Source of the DNA: Nageia nagi | Lineage: Eukaryota; Pinophyta | Direction: 5' to 3' | Length of the DNA: 64,000 bases | Assembly (NCBI GenBank): GCA_050084985.1 | Contig: JBITNC010000001.1 | Location: 138,632,001 to 138,696,000 of the forward strand | In this document: piece by piece, positions 1-11,959 of the stretch | How the letters are laid out: each line of letters opens with the position of its first letter | Position numbering within the stretch: the first letter of the stretch is position 1 | Program-made: the position numbers and the translations under genes | The notes under the pieces: model-generated | The model's database searches: none | What the model was told of the DNA's origin: nothing | What the model saw: only the letters and a program-made list of their open reading frames with translations

Positions 1-136
1 AATATTTGTATTCGGCATCACATAGGTGCAATGAAAGCTTATTTAGTCAAATAATCTAATGTACTTGAAGGGCCAAATTGTTACAAAAAAACTGTCAATT
101 TGGGCATCCTTCTGTATTGATTGGAATGAGCTTATC

Positions 137-1078
137 TCAAGAAGAAGAAAGACTGTTCAAGAGTGCAACTCTAGCAGAAATAAAAGCTTTGAAGAGATGG
201 TCTATTTTGTGATCCAAAAGGGCTAGAGCACTGTCCAAGTCTTGGAGTGCCGTGTTGATTTCAGAGAGTTCAAGAGTCATGTGCAGCTTGGAGTTGGAGT
301 TGAGTCGATTGTTGAGGTTATCAAGTGCAACATCTGCCCTCTCTAACTCGACCAACAGCCACCTCTTGGACTTCCACCTTCTCATTTCAACGTTCTGCTT
401 TAGCTTGGTTTGTAGATTGCTAAGAGGAAGTAATAGAGATAGAGACGGCATCCTAAGAGGGTTGACGGAAAATGAAGCCACTAGTGCAGAACACACCAAG
501 ATGGCAATGAAAGCTTCTCACCTGATCGTGCTTGCGCTTTTGCCTGGAGGCTTATGCTATCAGCCATTCGCCTGAGTGTAGACATGCATTTCTCAAGTCT
601 GGATTGGACGCCCTTATTGTTTAGGCCTTACAAACTGGAGTAAGCTGCCCGATCTTTGAAGGGCATTGATTCGAATGGCTACCTGCACAGACGTGTGCTG
701 CTTCCTCGTTTCAGCTATGCTATCTCTCAACACATTGCAGATGTCTAGCAGATGGAGCATGTCTTCCAGATGTAGGTCCACCCATTTGCATCCCTTACTT
801 GTGCCCTCAATGTCAAACCCTAATTCTGAGGATCTGCGACAAGCGTTGATCACCACCTCCAAAGCTTCTCCAAGCCAATCTGCGCAGTAATATGAGCAAG
901 AAGGCTGTTCCTGTAATGTTTCCAGATCAGCTGCGAATTCGGAGATGGCTGGGTGCCTTTCGAGTGTGGAGAGCATACTCCATGATCGCTTATGCCTGTG
1001 CCCATCTCTGCGTGGAGAGAGGGAGCGCAGGGCTAAGGCTGCTCCAAGAGACAAGAGAAGAGATCCAGGGGCGCTCAT
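137..1078 (-). pseudogene. DUF241-like plant gene, copy A (two frameshifts)
   Basis: Single-exon plant gene of the DUF241 type (function poorly known; I assign no reaction). The ATG at 1078 starts MSAPGSLLLS, followed by an S/R-rich head, HKRSWSM, ERHPAISEF, then LLDICNVLRDSI and QVAIR in the middle. This order matches the family layout of a basic head, an LLD-type helix and a basic 'ALRRR-like' segment. The C-terminal half resumes in other frames and ends in NSLSSS, stop at 137. Full length would be about 313 codons, normal for the family. Two breaks are visible by comparison with copies C and D: a net 2-nt loss near 630, after which this frame stops at 614, and a 1-nt loss near 515. The frame is also open upstream of 1078, but the resemblance between copies and the TATA position favour 1078 as the start. 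Copy C shares the first frameshift. The family call rests on remembered motif order, not on a search. Confidence 0.72.
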
Positions 1079-1116
1079 GGTGGTCGGGATTACTGATGCT
1101 GCGGCATTTACATATG

Positions 1117-1126
1117 TATTTATATT
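1117..1126 (-). promoter_or_regulatory. TATA-like box of DUF241 copy A
   Basis: Read on the minus strand this is AATATAAATA, 39 bp upstream of the ATG at 1078. The same element at the same spacing occurs in copies B, D and F, as TATATAAATA. If it is the real TATA box, the 5' leader would be only about 5-12 nt, which is unusually short. Confidence 0.45.
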
Positions 1127-1299
1127 TCTGCAAGAGGGGGAACAAAGAGAAAGAATCCCGCCCAAACCAAAAGCAACTAATCTTAAGAAAATCAAGCTAG
1201 CGTAGCTTCTGTCCTCTCCCTTTGCAATTTCCATGTGATGAATGCGTGAAACCACCCGTGTGGGCGGGCTGTCTCCTTGTTGGGTCCTTGCAGATGATT

Positions 1300-2520
1300 C
1301 CTCTTTCAGTTCACCATGTGTCCAACTAATTTCCTCCTCCTAAAATCCATATTTTATTGCAGAAAAGACCTTCGCATATTGTTATCTTAAACTATTTTGG
1401 TGGATCTCTGAGATGCTATAAATCAATCTCTATTGTGTGCTGTCCTCCTCAGCAACAACAAGGGGACAGCTTTTCGTTGTCATGAAAGGATTCTCATCTT
1501 CCATGACGAATATCAAGGTTCTCATCAAGCTATGACTGTCTGCTTCAGAGATGAAAGGATGACAACAATCACCTTCGTGATGAATATGAAAGTCTTTCAT
1601 GAAGCTATGATTGTCTCCTTAAGAGATGAAGCGAGGACAAGATTCATTTGAGTTGTATTATATAGTAGTATTGTTGTATTTAGTTGTTGTATTTCCTACC
1701 TATAATATGAAAATGGATACATAAGTAAAGTATCATTTTATGTCTATTTAGATAATCATGTCATTAAAATTATAAAGCACATAATGGATAATTTAATTTA
1801 TTCATGAATAATGTAAGAAGGGATCCATTGTGGTAGGATGCTACCAATAGAACTGAAAACAAACATAGATAAGATTAATCTCAACACTTCATTTTTGTAT
1901 TAGGTAAATATTTCTAATAACTTGTAAGCATCTGAATGTATACCACATGACTATATGCACTAAGATATAATATATTCCTTAAAAATACTCCAAATACAAC
2001 CATACAAATTTAAATAGATCATATTCATAGCATATAAAAATGTATCCTATATAATGAAATAAGATATTCAATTAAAATTTAAAGAAAATGATGTATAAAA
2101 ATATTTTGACTTCATGATTTTTTTAATATACTTACATTTCATATTTGATGATATGTAATATTTGTTTTTATTTTTTACTTTTTTGAAGTATATAAGATTT
2201 AGTATTCCTTATAATTCTTGGTAATATTTTCTACAATATCTTAATAAATATTATTATAATATCTTAACAAAGGATTTAGAAATAACATTGATTAAGATCC
2301 TAGCAATTATACTTTAAGAGGAAGAACTGATTTTTTATCAAGGGTTGGTAAATATGTGATGAAATAGTTATTGTACATGGAATAATCCATTCAATAGGCA
2401 AGAATAAAAAGCTAGTTTTGATTATTAAGCCTTACATAAGGAAAATATATGTCAAAATATCATGAATATTACATAACAAGGTCATATAAAATAGAAAAAT
2501 ATAAATAAAAATATATTTTA
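1300..2520. repeat. Upstream flank of DUF241 copy A (A/C/G type)
   Basis: Non-coding repeat flank. It is matched almost base for base by the flank of copy C (28580-29800). A weaker match to its first part occurs at 62000-64000, and a short piece recurs at 20940-21110. No gene is visible. It contains a degenerate ~75-bp direct repeat (about 1495-1645). Confidence 0.75.
1495..1645. repeat. Two-unit ~75-bp direct repeat in the DUF241 flank
   Basis: Two degenerate units share the order ATGA(C/T)GAATAT, TCAT(C/G)AAGCTATGA(C/T)TGTCT and AGAGATGAA. The same pair lies in copy C at about 28760-28905. B/D/E-type flanks keep a shorter version. Confidence 0.6.
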
Positions 2521-2917
2521 ATGTTCACGAGTGATCGAAAATAGCTCAATGGGACTCAACATTGGTACAATCTAGTTAAATGATAAAAAGAACTAGAGTT
2601 GATAACCCTTGGGAGTTACAAAAGAAAATATAATAATTATTATGAGTGTCCTAAGCTAGAAGAGGGATCACTTGTAGAGGAAAGCAAACTAGTAATACAT
2701 AGCTATCATTTAAGCTATAATTGGATAGTGCTTGTATCATATATGAGATGATGTCATGTCAACCTAACACTATAGGTATCCTAAAGAGTATTTTATGAAG
2801 GATGTTTCCTCATAATAAGATCTTAAATAGGCTAAAAGAAAGAGCTAATCACTCTGGTTGTATGTGGGATCTCTATAGATTGTTGTAAAGATACTCGCCT
2901 AAAGAGGATGATCTATC

Positions 2918-4000
2918 TCAAAAATAGTGCTTGGCATCTTTGGTTAAGAAAATAAAAAATATGTGCAAGGAGCCCTGAGAATCCTTGTACAAGTAATAAT
3001 ATCTTCCTAGGTAGGTGTAAGTAGTACAGATCTCAATTATCTCACCTTTATAGCAAAAATGGTATCTAGGAAGAGTGCCACTAGAGGTATTAAAGATCAT
3101 GATCTTGGTTTTATCAAGGTTATCTATGAGATATTTTTGTTCACTCAAAATAGAAAGTGCATCCAATTATCTCTAAATACCCTCAAAAGAGTCTGATAAG
3201 AGAATCACATCATTTACAAATAGAAGTATAGTAATTTAGATCTGATGAAGTAAACAAATATTTTCTATGTGAATGTGTAGTCAAACAAAGTCCTCAAGGT
3301 CATCAATATACATGCCAAAGAGAGTGGCTGAAAGGGGGCACCCTTGCTTAACTATAATAGTTTTAGTGACCATATCTAAAAAATCATCCATAATTTAGAA
3401 TCCACCAACCACTATATCATAAATCCTTCTGATGGAAATAAAAAATGTATAAGAGATACCAATAGTATATTAATTTTGAAAAAGTAACTATCATGGGATA
3501 TTTTCAAAGGCTATCCTAAAATCAACAAATCAACAAAACACCTAACGAGCCTCCTCAATGATAGCTCAAAGGATGAAGATATGATCTGCAATATGGTATT
3601 CCCTCCTAAATCTTACGTTCCCTCTTATCATAACGTTATTCTACTCCAAATGATATGATAGCATCATTTTCAGAGTTGTGGCATAAAGCATGAAAAACTT
3701 ATGCCTAATTATTATGGTTCTATAATTGAAAAGATTAAAAAATCTCCTAATTTGTGAATAGGATAAATGATATGATGTAAACATGAGAGAGAAAATCCTA
3801 AACATAAAACACCATTAAATAAAATAGTAATAGGAGATGAAAGTGAGTCACCACCATAGTTTAGAAACTCAACTTGCAAGCCTTCATAATTTACTACTTT
3901 ACCAATACAAAGGTTTCAAATGGCTCTAGAAATAACTCATAGATAAAAAAGATGACAAGATAGGAGTTGATAGAATGTGTGGAGTACGTTGAACAAGAAT
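2918..4000 (-). pseudogene. LINE (non-LTR) reverse transcriptase remnant, copy 1
   Basis: Minus-strand decayed reverse transcriptase of a LINE-type retrotransposon. In order from the high-coordinate side I read an IHPIHK.GD...NYRTI-like block (about 3720-3890), a KLYAT-like block, DHI...IEEAR, VDFR.AFENIP (about 3500-3560), QGCPLSATLFGMYIDDL (about 3296-3349), the catalytic-site region LLFVNDVILLS (about 3192-3222), and DKTKIMIFN...YTYLG (2990-3140). These blocks are standard for LINE RTs of the type with 'KTKVM...YKG..IE....YTYLG'. Stops and frameshifts separate them. The catalytic FADD motif reads FVND, so this copy could not be active. After YTYLG the reading jumps to a GSL..FF segment, suggesting an internal deletion. 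The endonuclease domain expected upstream of the RT was not found. A near-identical copy lies at about 30170-31250. Confidence 0.8.
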
Positions 4001-4830
4001 ATCATAAACTTAACTATCATATGATACCAAAAACTAAGGTTCTATGTTATATGAGGGTTGTTTCCTTGGAAGGAGGGCACACCAAAAGGTTCTAGGAGAG
4101 TGATGGATGTAGTCAATAAAAACATGCCAAGTAGTGGTAAAAAAATGATGTCTATTTTGAATATGATCATGACAAACTCTTTATATGGACAATAAAGAAG
4201 AATAATCATGGGAGAGAGAAAAGTGAAGTATCTTATGCATGGATTTATATTTTACATCATACCATTGATTCCTAAGGTAGGAATTAGAATAGTGAGGTAA
4301 ACAAGAATGAAAGGTCTTGTTGCGAAAGGCATTAAGGTCTTCCTTCTAGAGCATATTGGATAAAAGCTTACATGTGGTAGTGACACTTTTAGGAGCATAG
4401 AGTAGATTACTATTTTAATCTAGAAGAGATGATAAATAATTGGTATATTGGTTGATATACTAGGAGCTTAAAAGGATAGTGGTATGTTGAATACTAGAAG
4501 GACTCAAAGAAGGGAGAAAATTCAAGGTGAAGGCATTTAGGGGGTTTACTAAGAGAAAAAGGAATAGAACTGCATGGTATGTAAGGGAAAGACTATGTGA
4601 TATAGTAAGGTTTTGAATGCAAGGAATAGAATGTAAGCTAGCTAATACATAGACCACCACACTTGCTCCTTAATTATAACTAAATTTTATGAATCTACTA
4701 GAGTAATAAAGATAACCATACACCATTACAATTTGAACAAGTAATGTTAACCATATCATTTATTACTAATACTAGAGAGCACCTTAATTTGATTAGCCAA
4801 GGGCATGACTAAAAAAAGGAGGTGAATCAT
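4000..4830 (-). other. LINE interior, domain not identified
   Basis: Stretch between the RT and ORF1-like remnants of the same LINE. A LINE endonuclease would be expected here, but I could not read one in any minus-strand frame. Open stretches such as 4460-4660 (minus) are short and not family-like. The stretch is duplicated at about 31250-32110. Confidence 0.35.
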
Positions 4831-4839
4831 GGATCACTA

Positions 4840-5830
4840 GTCTATGATCATAGATAACAACCCATTTATTTTCTTTTTATGCAATAATAAGTAGATCTTG
4901 AGCCTTATATAGCTCTTCAATTTTGAGTCTTGTGAGATCATCTAAGTAAATTTTGTATGGAAGAAGAAGAAAATTTTTCTTTGCTCGAAAGGCTTGTAGG
5001 CAATTATTTGTTACTTTAAATCAATCAATTAATGTGTCATTTTTTATAGTCTATGTTTTTTCTAGGGTAATACTTTTCAGGTCCAAAGTATCATGAATGA
5101 ATATGTTTCCATCTTGTAATGGAGAGTTGGTTTTGGGAAGACCAAAAACTTGAAGATTGAGTTCCTTAGTATGGAAAACCATATCTTTTGTAAATTCATC
5201 TTATTGAACCAAGTCAACAAAAAGGAAGGCTTTTTATCCTTAATTGCTTGATCCCATTAATGACGTTTCATGACCTACTTCTATATATATTGTTGTTGAA
5301 TAGTGGTTTCCTACTTGAGTTATTCATGTTGTGTGAGAATTTTTGATTAGTTATATTTAAGTTCAGTAACCACTTCCTAGATTTGTTGTAATTCTTGATG
5401 TGAAATTATACTAGAAGAGGAGGTTCGTGAGATTCAAGTATCTCATTTCTCCTCTTCATCTCTAATATGAATTGGTCCTTTTATGTGATTATTATTTAAA
5501 TAATGCAAGAATTTTTTGAGAGCCAACAATAATCATTTCTAATTGTGAGATACACTGATATTCTTGAGCTTATGCATTAGTAGTATTTCTTTGCTCTTCC
5601 AATTGAGAGATCTGTTAAGCTTATGCAGTTATGGTATCATTTTTCTTTGAGACTAGAATATATATATTCGAGAGTTTCTTCTTCAATAGGTCTAATTTTA
5701 ATTGAAATAAATTGATCTTCCCTTGGGTATTTGTGTTTTCTATATACAAATATTTAATAATTTGATTTTTATACTTTTTGAATATCATATCGGTTTAGGA
5801 ATCATTTGCATGCAAGATTAGGTTACATGT
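4840..5830 (-). pseudogene. LINE ORF1-like protein remnant, copy 1
   Basis: Minus-strand decayed coding region upstream of the RT. The first part is a heptad-like, Q/E/K-rich stretch (ISQLEEQ, ISQLEMIIVGSQK) suggesting a coiled coil. It is followed by an RRM/CTD-like block with LNLQVFGLPKT, then FRAKKNFLLLPYKIYLDDLT and KIEELYKAQDLL. That order (coiled coil, then an RNA-binding fold) is typical of LINE ORF1 proteins, whose role is to coat the element RNA. Several stops interrupt it. Homologous pieces lie at 7236-7450, about 32110-33080, 37861-38036 and 40390-40870. The ORF1 label is inference from position and domain order. Confidence 0.55.
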
Positions 5831-5888
5831 AGATGAATAAGGGTACATGTAGATGAATCAAGGTATATGTAGATGAATGAAGCATATC

Positions 5889-6930
5889 ACTACTAGAAAA
5901 CCCTAGATTTACATCATTTTTTATATCCAAATTTAGTGATTCTTTTTAATATTTTTTACTCAAAACCTATGCAAATTTGGATGTAGCTCACAATAGAATT
6001 TACATCAACTTTTGCATCTTCCTTTAGTCATTTTTTACATCCATTTTTTGTATATTCAAGGTGTTTTTTGCATTAAAATGTATTGTTTCATGTCATATTT
6101 TATTTACTTTGTAGCATCATTTGGGACCTTTTTTTGTGTCAATCTTATTTTGTATTGTTTTGTGTCTTAAGTTGCATCAATTTTTGCATCTACTTGCGTT
6201 TGATTTTACTTCTGTATGGGTAATTTTTTATATTGATTTTTTTAAATTTTTTAAAAAAATTATTTTAAAGTAATTCATATAATTTTATTTAATTTCATTA
6301 ATTCAATAATTAAGATATATTATAATTATATGTACAAATATATAGACCAAAAAATATGCTAAAATACACCAAATATATGTCAAAATATGCTAAAATTTGC
6401 CAAAAAAATATCTACATCAAAATAATAACATATACATCAAAATATTATAATAGCCATATCAAAATATATACATCAAAATATGTCAAAAGGATATACATAT
6501 ATACATTTGATATATATACATAAAAATGATATACATATACATCTATATCATTACAACCACATCATATAATATGTAAAAATGAGACAATGGTATTCACATC
6601 ATGAGTACATACTAGCTCTCAATATCAACATCCTCGCTAGATGACTCACTACCTAAGTAAGTACCTAACTTATGACCTGAGCCATTACTTGACCCATGAC
6701 TAACTAACTTGGTAAGTACATACTAGCTCTCAATATCAACATCCTCGCTAGATGACTCACTACCTAAGTAAGTACCTAACTTATGACCTGAGCCATTACT
6801 TGACCCATGACTATACTTGTATTTGATGGATACCTGATCTTTTTGATCATGATCATCATCTAATCCAAATAAACCCATTAATGCATCTTTGTTATCTTAA
6901 TGTTGATCATGATGTTGGTTTTGTAGTCAT
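5889..6930. mobile_element. CACTA-type (En/Spm) transposon end with C-terminal coding tail
   Basis: The sequence starts CACTACTAGAAAA, the standard plant CACTA terminal motif. It is followed by about 350 bp rich in short direct repeats of the TTTACATC/TTTGCATC kind, typical of CACTA subterminal regions. About 6600-6900 (minus) reads as the acidic tail of a protein, DLFG-like then DDDHDQKD, SHGSSNGSGHKLG and SSSEDVDIES, then stop. No transposase core is present. The second terminal inverted repeat was not found, so the right boundary is a guess. The same end recurs at 7561, 33131 and 40934, always with the same left flank, so these are duplicates of one insertion. Confidence 0.6.
6605..6826. 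repeat. 111-bp tandem duplication in the CACTA coding tail
   Basis: Two near-identical units start at 6605 and 6716. The period of 111 bp equals 37 codons, so the minus-strand frame is kept. The duplication places a second copy of the terminal codons behind the original stop. The paralog at about 33820-33960 has a single unit. Confidence 0.8.
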
Positions 6931-7235
6931 GTACTCTATTTACCTCTCACCTCAATGATGATGCTATTGTTGTTGTATGATAGTATTTAAACATCATTAT
7001 TTATTAATTTATTTAAATTTTTACTAGAATTTTTTAATATTTATGTGTAACATTCCAAGAATTTTGTTGTATCTTATAAAATTTCTAAATAACTTGTTAC
7101 ATGTAATAAATAAATCCAATTATATGCTTAATACAAACATGAATAATATTATTAAGATATATTTAATAAATACAAAGCATTATAAACTTTGGAAGATAAA
7201 AAGTTAAAATTTGATAATATTAAGTGAATTAATAA

Positions 7236-7900
7236 AAAATTCTTGAGCTTATGCATTAATAGTATTTCTTTGATGTTCCAATTGAGAGATCTATTAAGCT
7301 TATGCAGTTATGGTATCCTTTTTCTTTGAGACTAGAATATATATATTCAAGAGTTGCTTCTTGAATAGGTCTAATTTGAATTGAAATAAATTGATATTCC
7401 CTTGGGTATTTGATTTTCTTTATCAAATATTTAATAATTTTGATTTTTTAACTTTTTGAAATATCTATGGTTTAGGATCATTTCATACAAGATTGGGTCT
7501 CATGTATTGAATAAGTGTACATGTTAAATATATCAAAGTATATTAGATGAATAAGCATATCACTACTGAAAAACTAGATTTACATCAATTTGTAATTCTC
7601 AAAATTTAGTGATTCTTTTAATATTTTTACTCAAAACCTATGCAAATTGGATGAGTAAACAACAGAATTTGATCAATTTTTGATTTCCTTTAGTTATTTT
7701 TTACATCCCATTATATATTCAAGAATGGTTATTGAATTCAAATGTATTGTTCATGTCTTATTTATTTCCTTTGTAACTCATTTGGACTTATTGTGTCAAT
7801 CTTATTTTGACTGCTTTCTTGAAGTGCATCAATTTTGCATCTTGCGTTTGATTTACTTTGTAAGGGTAATTTTTATATTGATTATTATTTAAATCTAAAA
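7236..7900. repeat. Second, more decayed copy of the LINE-ORF1/CACTA-end module
   Basis: Matches 5570-6240 with many small deletions. It includes the CACTACTGAAAAAC version of the CACTA end at 7561 and the GCATC-rich subterminal stretch. Apparent coding in the plus direction here (7680-7892) follows the T-rich subterminal repeats and is not a gene. Confidence 0.65.
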
Positions 7901-7919
7901 AATACATTTTTCAATAATC

Positions 7920-8410
7920 ATTTGGTTATCTTAACAGTTGATCATGATGTTTGATTACTTGTAGTAAATGTTGCTCTGTTTTACCCTCCTATACACCCCT
8001 CTAATGCATGGATGCTATTGTTGTATGTATTGATATTATTATTAAAAAATCATTCTTTTAATATAATTATCATTCTAAAATTGTATAGTAATTTTTTTTA
8101 AATATCTTATTGGTAAAATCCAAAAATTTATGTTGTACTCAAAAAAATTCTAAATTAATACTTGTTACATTAATAAATAAAACAAATTATATGCTTAAGA
8201 CAAAGACATGAATAAATATGATAATTAAGAATAATATTTAATAAATGCAACAAACCATTATAAACATGGAAGAAAAAAGTTAAAAAATTGGATAAATATT
8301 TGTATGGGGCACACATGTGTGCCATTAATGCTGATTTCTTAATGTCTTCAATATATATGAGGAGCCAAATTGTAAAAAATGATCAATTTGGGCATCATTC
8401 TATGTTGAAT
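7920..8410. repeat. 3' flank module of DUF241 copies
   Basis: Non-coding block immediately 3' of the DUF241 gene, ending in GTATGGGGCACACATG-like sequence and CCAAATTGTAAAAAATGATC. Homologous blocks occur at 23250-23470, 25330-25560, 27430-27700 and 33960-34530; the start of the window (1-136) holds the end of one. The two copies at 23 and 25 kb are not next to a DUF241 gene. Confidence 0.65.
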
Positions 8411-8423
8411 GGAATGAGCTATA

Positions 8424-9387
8424 TCAAGAATCAGAAAGAGTGTTCAAGAGTGCAACTCTAATAGAAACAAAAACTTTGAAGAATTGGCCTATTTTGTGAT
8501 CCAAAAGGGTTAGATCTCTGTCCAAGTCTTGGAGTGTCATGTTGATTTAAGAGAGTTCAAGAGTCATATGCAACTTGGAGTTGGATTTGATTCGATTGTT
8601 GAGGTTTTCAAGTGCAACATATTCCCTCTCTAACTTAACCAACAACCACCTCTTGGAATTCTATCTTCTCATTTTAACATCCTGCTTTAGCTTGGTTTGT
8701 ATATTGCAAGAGGAAGTGATACAAATAGAGACGACATCCTAAGAGGGTTGACCGAAAATGAAGCCACTAGTGCATAACATACCAAGATGGTAATTGCCTT
8801 AGCATGGTTGACAGCCATGAAAGCTTCTTCACCTTATCCTACTTTTACTTTTTGCTGGAGGCTTACGCTATCAGCCATTTACCTGAGTGTAGACATGCAT
8901 TTCTCAAGTCTGGATTGGATGCCCTTGTTCTTTAGGCCTGAGAGATTCTCAAGTGAGCTGCCCGATCTTTGAAGGGAATTGGTTTGAATGGCTACCTGCA
9001 TAGATATGTGTTGCTTCCTGATTTCATCTATGCTATCAATCAACAAATTGAGATTTCTAGCAGATGCAACATTTCTTCTAAATGTAGATCCACCAAATTG
9101 CATCCCTTACTTGTACCATCAATGTCAAACCCTAATTCTATGGATCTACGACAAGCGTTGATCACCACCTCCAAAGCTTCTCAAGACAATCTACGAATTA
9201 ATACAGCAAGAAGGTTGTTCCTGTAATCTTTCCAGATCAGCTATGATTTCAAAGATGGTTGGATGCTCTCGAGTGTGGAGGGCATACTCCATGATCGCTT
9301 ATGGCCTGTAACCATCTTTCGTGGAGAGAGGGAGCGCAGGGATAAGGCCGCTCTAGGAGATGATAGAAGAGATCCAGAGGTGCTCAT
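8424..9387 (-). pseudogene. DUF241-like plant gene, copy B (several frameshifts)
   Basis: Homolog of copy A, closer to copy D. The ATG at 9387 starts MSTSGSLLSS; HKRSWSMPSTLE follows, then a frameshift near the ERHP equivalent ends that frame (9241). The central part is carried in a different frame (about 8879-9103), with a further net change after LEEMLH-like sequence. The C-terminal region resumes to a stop at 8424. At least three frame changes and some in-frame stops make this a clear pseudogene. DUF241 genes are intronless, as here, and the flank carries a TATA-like box at 9426-9435. Confidence 0.68.
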
Positions 9388-9425
9388 GGTGGTCAGGATT
9401 ACTGATGCTATTACATTTACATATG

Positions 9426-9435
9426 TATTTATATA
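9426..9435 (-). promoter_or_regulatory. TATA-like box of DUF241 copy B
   Basis: TATATAAATA on the minus strand, 39 bp upstream of the ATG at 9387, as in copies D and F. Confidence 0.45.
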
Positions 9436-9459
9436 GCTTATATTTTGCAAGAGGGGAGA

Positions 9460-11940
9460 CAAAGAGAAAGAATCCAATCATACCAATGGCATCTAATCTT
9501 AACAAAATCAATTTTGCATGACTTCTATCCTCGCCCTTTGGAATTTCCATGTGATGAATGCATGAAACATCCATGCTGGAGGCTGTCTCCTTGTTAGGTC
9601 CTTGCAGATGATTCTACTTTCAGCTCACCATTTCAAACATGCCTACACCATGTGTCCAACTATTTTCCTCCATCTAAAATCCATATTTTACTGCAAAACT
9701 TCTTCGTATGCTGTTATCTTCAACCACTTTGGTGGATCTTGGACATGCTATAAATTAATCTCTATTGTGTATTTTACTCCACTGCCACAACAAAGAGGAT
9801 ATCTTTTCCTTTTCATGAAAAGATTCCCATCTTTCGTGATGAATATCAAGCTCTCATCAAGCTATAACTGTCTCCTTGAGAGATGAAAGATGACAACATC
9901 CATCTTGCATAATTATCTCCTTAAGGGATGAAGCGATGACAAGATCCATTTGAGTTGTCGTATTTATTAGTATTGATATCTTTTAAAATGGTGTTATATA
10001 TATTTTATTTCATCTACTTATAATCATTTCATTCTAAATGATATCATAAGTTTTACATTTATTTGGATAATTTTTGTATTACTATTTAATTTGTATGAAT
10101 ACTTGGTTTTCATTATTATTTTCATTCTACTCTTATATTTAGTGATAAAGAATCTAAACAATTGATTAGTTAAAAAATATTTGCAGTACATTTTAATTTT
10201 ATATAAGTTTTAAAATTCAATGTAGAATTTCAAGGTTAAATAACTAGCTATTGCAACAAAGTGCAATGGGTATAGTGTAGAAAAATATTTGATTTTTATT
10301 TTAGAAATAAGTAGAGAATTCCATAAAATTTGAATTGTATAATTTTTAATTAATTTGTAATTAATATAGTTATGTACATAATGAAAAATGTATGTAAATG
10401 AAAAGCAAGTAGATAAATATATAGTTTGTTTTCTATAGAATATTAGTAATTATTGTGTGAGAAATAATATTATGTTTCAAATGTAAATGTTGGAAATAAA
10501 TAAAGCATTCCATAAAGTTTGAAATTTGTATTTTTGAATACAATTAAAATTTAAAAAAATGAGTATTTATCAAATATGAACATTGAAAATAACTAGAGTG
10601 TTTGAGAATGTTTGAAATTTATATTTTTGAGTACAATTAAACTTTAGTAATGGATATATTGAAGAAAATGTTGTTTCTAATAAATCTAGTTATGTACGTA
10701 ATGAAAAATATAACTAAATGAAAATGAATTAGATAATGAGAAATAGTTTGTTCCAATATATGTTAGTTTGAGATTGATGTAATACATTTACATTTGAAGA
10801 AATGGAAATGAGCATGTAATAGATTGTGAAATGAAGATAAATAAAATGTTGAATTACATTGTAACTAATCTAGTTTTTTACATAATGTAAAATGTAAATA
10901 AATGTAAAGCAAGTACATAACAAGAAATAATTTGAACCAATATACAAATCACTTCTCTTTTGTTCATCTTCAAACTTTGTGTATGCTATGGATATTTTTC
11001 CTATTACTCCATCCTTCCATAGGGTTGTATTTGGTTTTTCATAACAATATTTTGCTTGACTAGGTTCATCTCAATTCACATATGCAATTCTACAAAATTA
11101 ATCCATGAACAAGTTTACAAGAATTTTCTTTAGTTTTTCATATTTTTAGATACCTAAAATGAGATACTGGAATGTTAGTTTTTGAATTCGTGAAATATAT
11201 TTAAATAATTCAAAGAAATTGTTATGTTTTGAAAATATGTAGAAAGGAAAAAAATATATATTTTATAAAATGTTAACAAAATACAAAAATAATTTTATGA
11301 TTTATTTAAAGAAAGAAAAACATATTTTATTTATAAATATTTGCCTATAGAATATTTAGCATAGCGAACCTGGAGAGATTTTATATGTTATTGATGTTGT
11401 CATGTGGGATGATTGGAAAGTGACAATAAATGTTTTTCTTATTTTTATAACAACATTCATGTATACCAAATTGCATTTTTTCTAATATTTCAAAAGGGAA
11501 AGATGGTTTTATGTAAATACAATTTAATGCACATACTGTAGATATAGTTATGAAAGGTAGTCCTTGATGTTTAGTGTTACCAATATCAATAGTTTTCTTT
11601 TCAAGTAGAAGTCCTTATGATTTATGTATTGTTAATTCCCATGCCATTTTTACTGGTATATATCATTTTTGACCATAGCTTAAGGGTATATGAATTTGAA
11701 TTATTAATGTTTTGAGTCCAATCTATTGGACCCATCTTTAGAATTATTGAATAAAAAAATAAAGTGTAACCTTCTTCTTTAAATAGAGATAAGTATCACC
11801 TAATTTTATAAGATCAATATCAACCTTCTTACTATAAAATACTAAAAATATAAATATTGTTAAATTCTACATAAAAGTATCTTTGCAATGATGTAAAGAA
11901 CATGAAACACTGAGTTAAAATGCCAAAGTTATGGCTAGTT
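9460..11940. repeat. Long non-coding flank of DUF241 B/D/E/F type
   Basis: About 2.4 kb of AT-rich sequence without a gene, between DUF241-B and the PLE remnant. It is repeated at 35540-37860, 38070-40390 and, shortened, 42530-44100. The first 500 bp share the GATGAA/TCATCAAGC repeat motif with the A/C/G flanks. The rest has no coding signal in any frame. Confidence 0.75.
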
Positions 11941-11959
11941 TAGTATCATATTATTTTTT

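Noticed and set aside
252-575. Plus-strand open frame opposite DUF241 copy A, and similar ones at 27824-28204 and 34898-35083
   Set aside because: Antisense shadows of the DUF241 gene; their composition follows the minus-strand codons.
1079-1255. Upstream in-frame extension of DUF241-A (start at 1255)
   Set aside because: The TATA-like box lies inside it and the residues differ more between copies than the part after MSAPGS/MSTSGS, so I take 1078 as the start.
1433-1651. 72-codon plus-strand frame (also 28697-28915)
   Set aside because: Arises from the ~75-bp direct repeat in the flank; B, D and E copies do not keep the frame.
4000-4830. LINE endonuclease domain
   Set aside because: Expected by position, but no motif of the fold could be read in any frame, so it is not claimed.
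9602-9886. 94-codon plus-strand frame in the DUF241 flank, with relatives at 35757-35987 and 38285-38515
   Set aside because: Start and end are not shared between copies and the opposite strand is equally open; it looks like a conserved repeat, not a gene.
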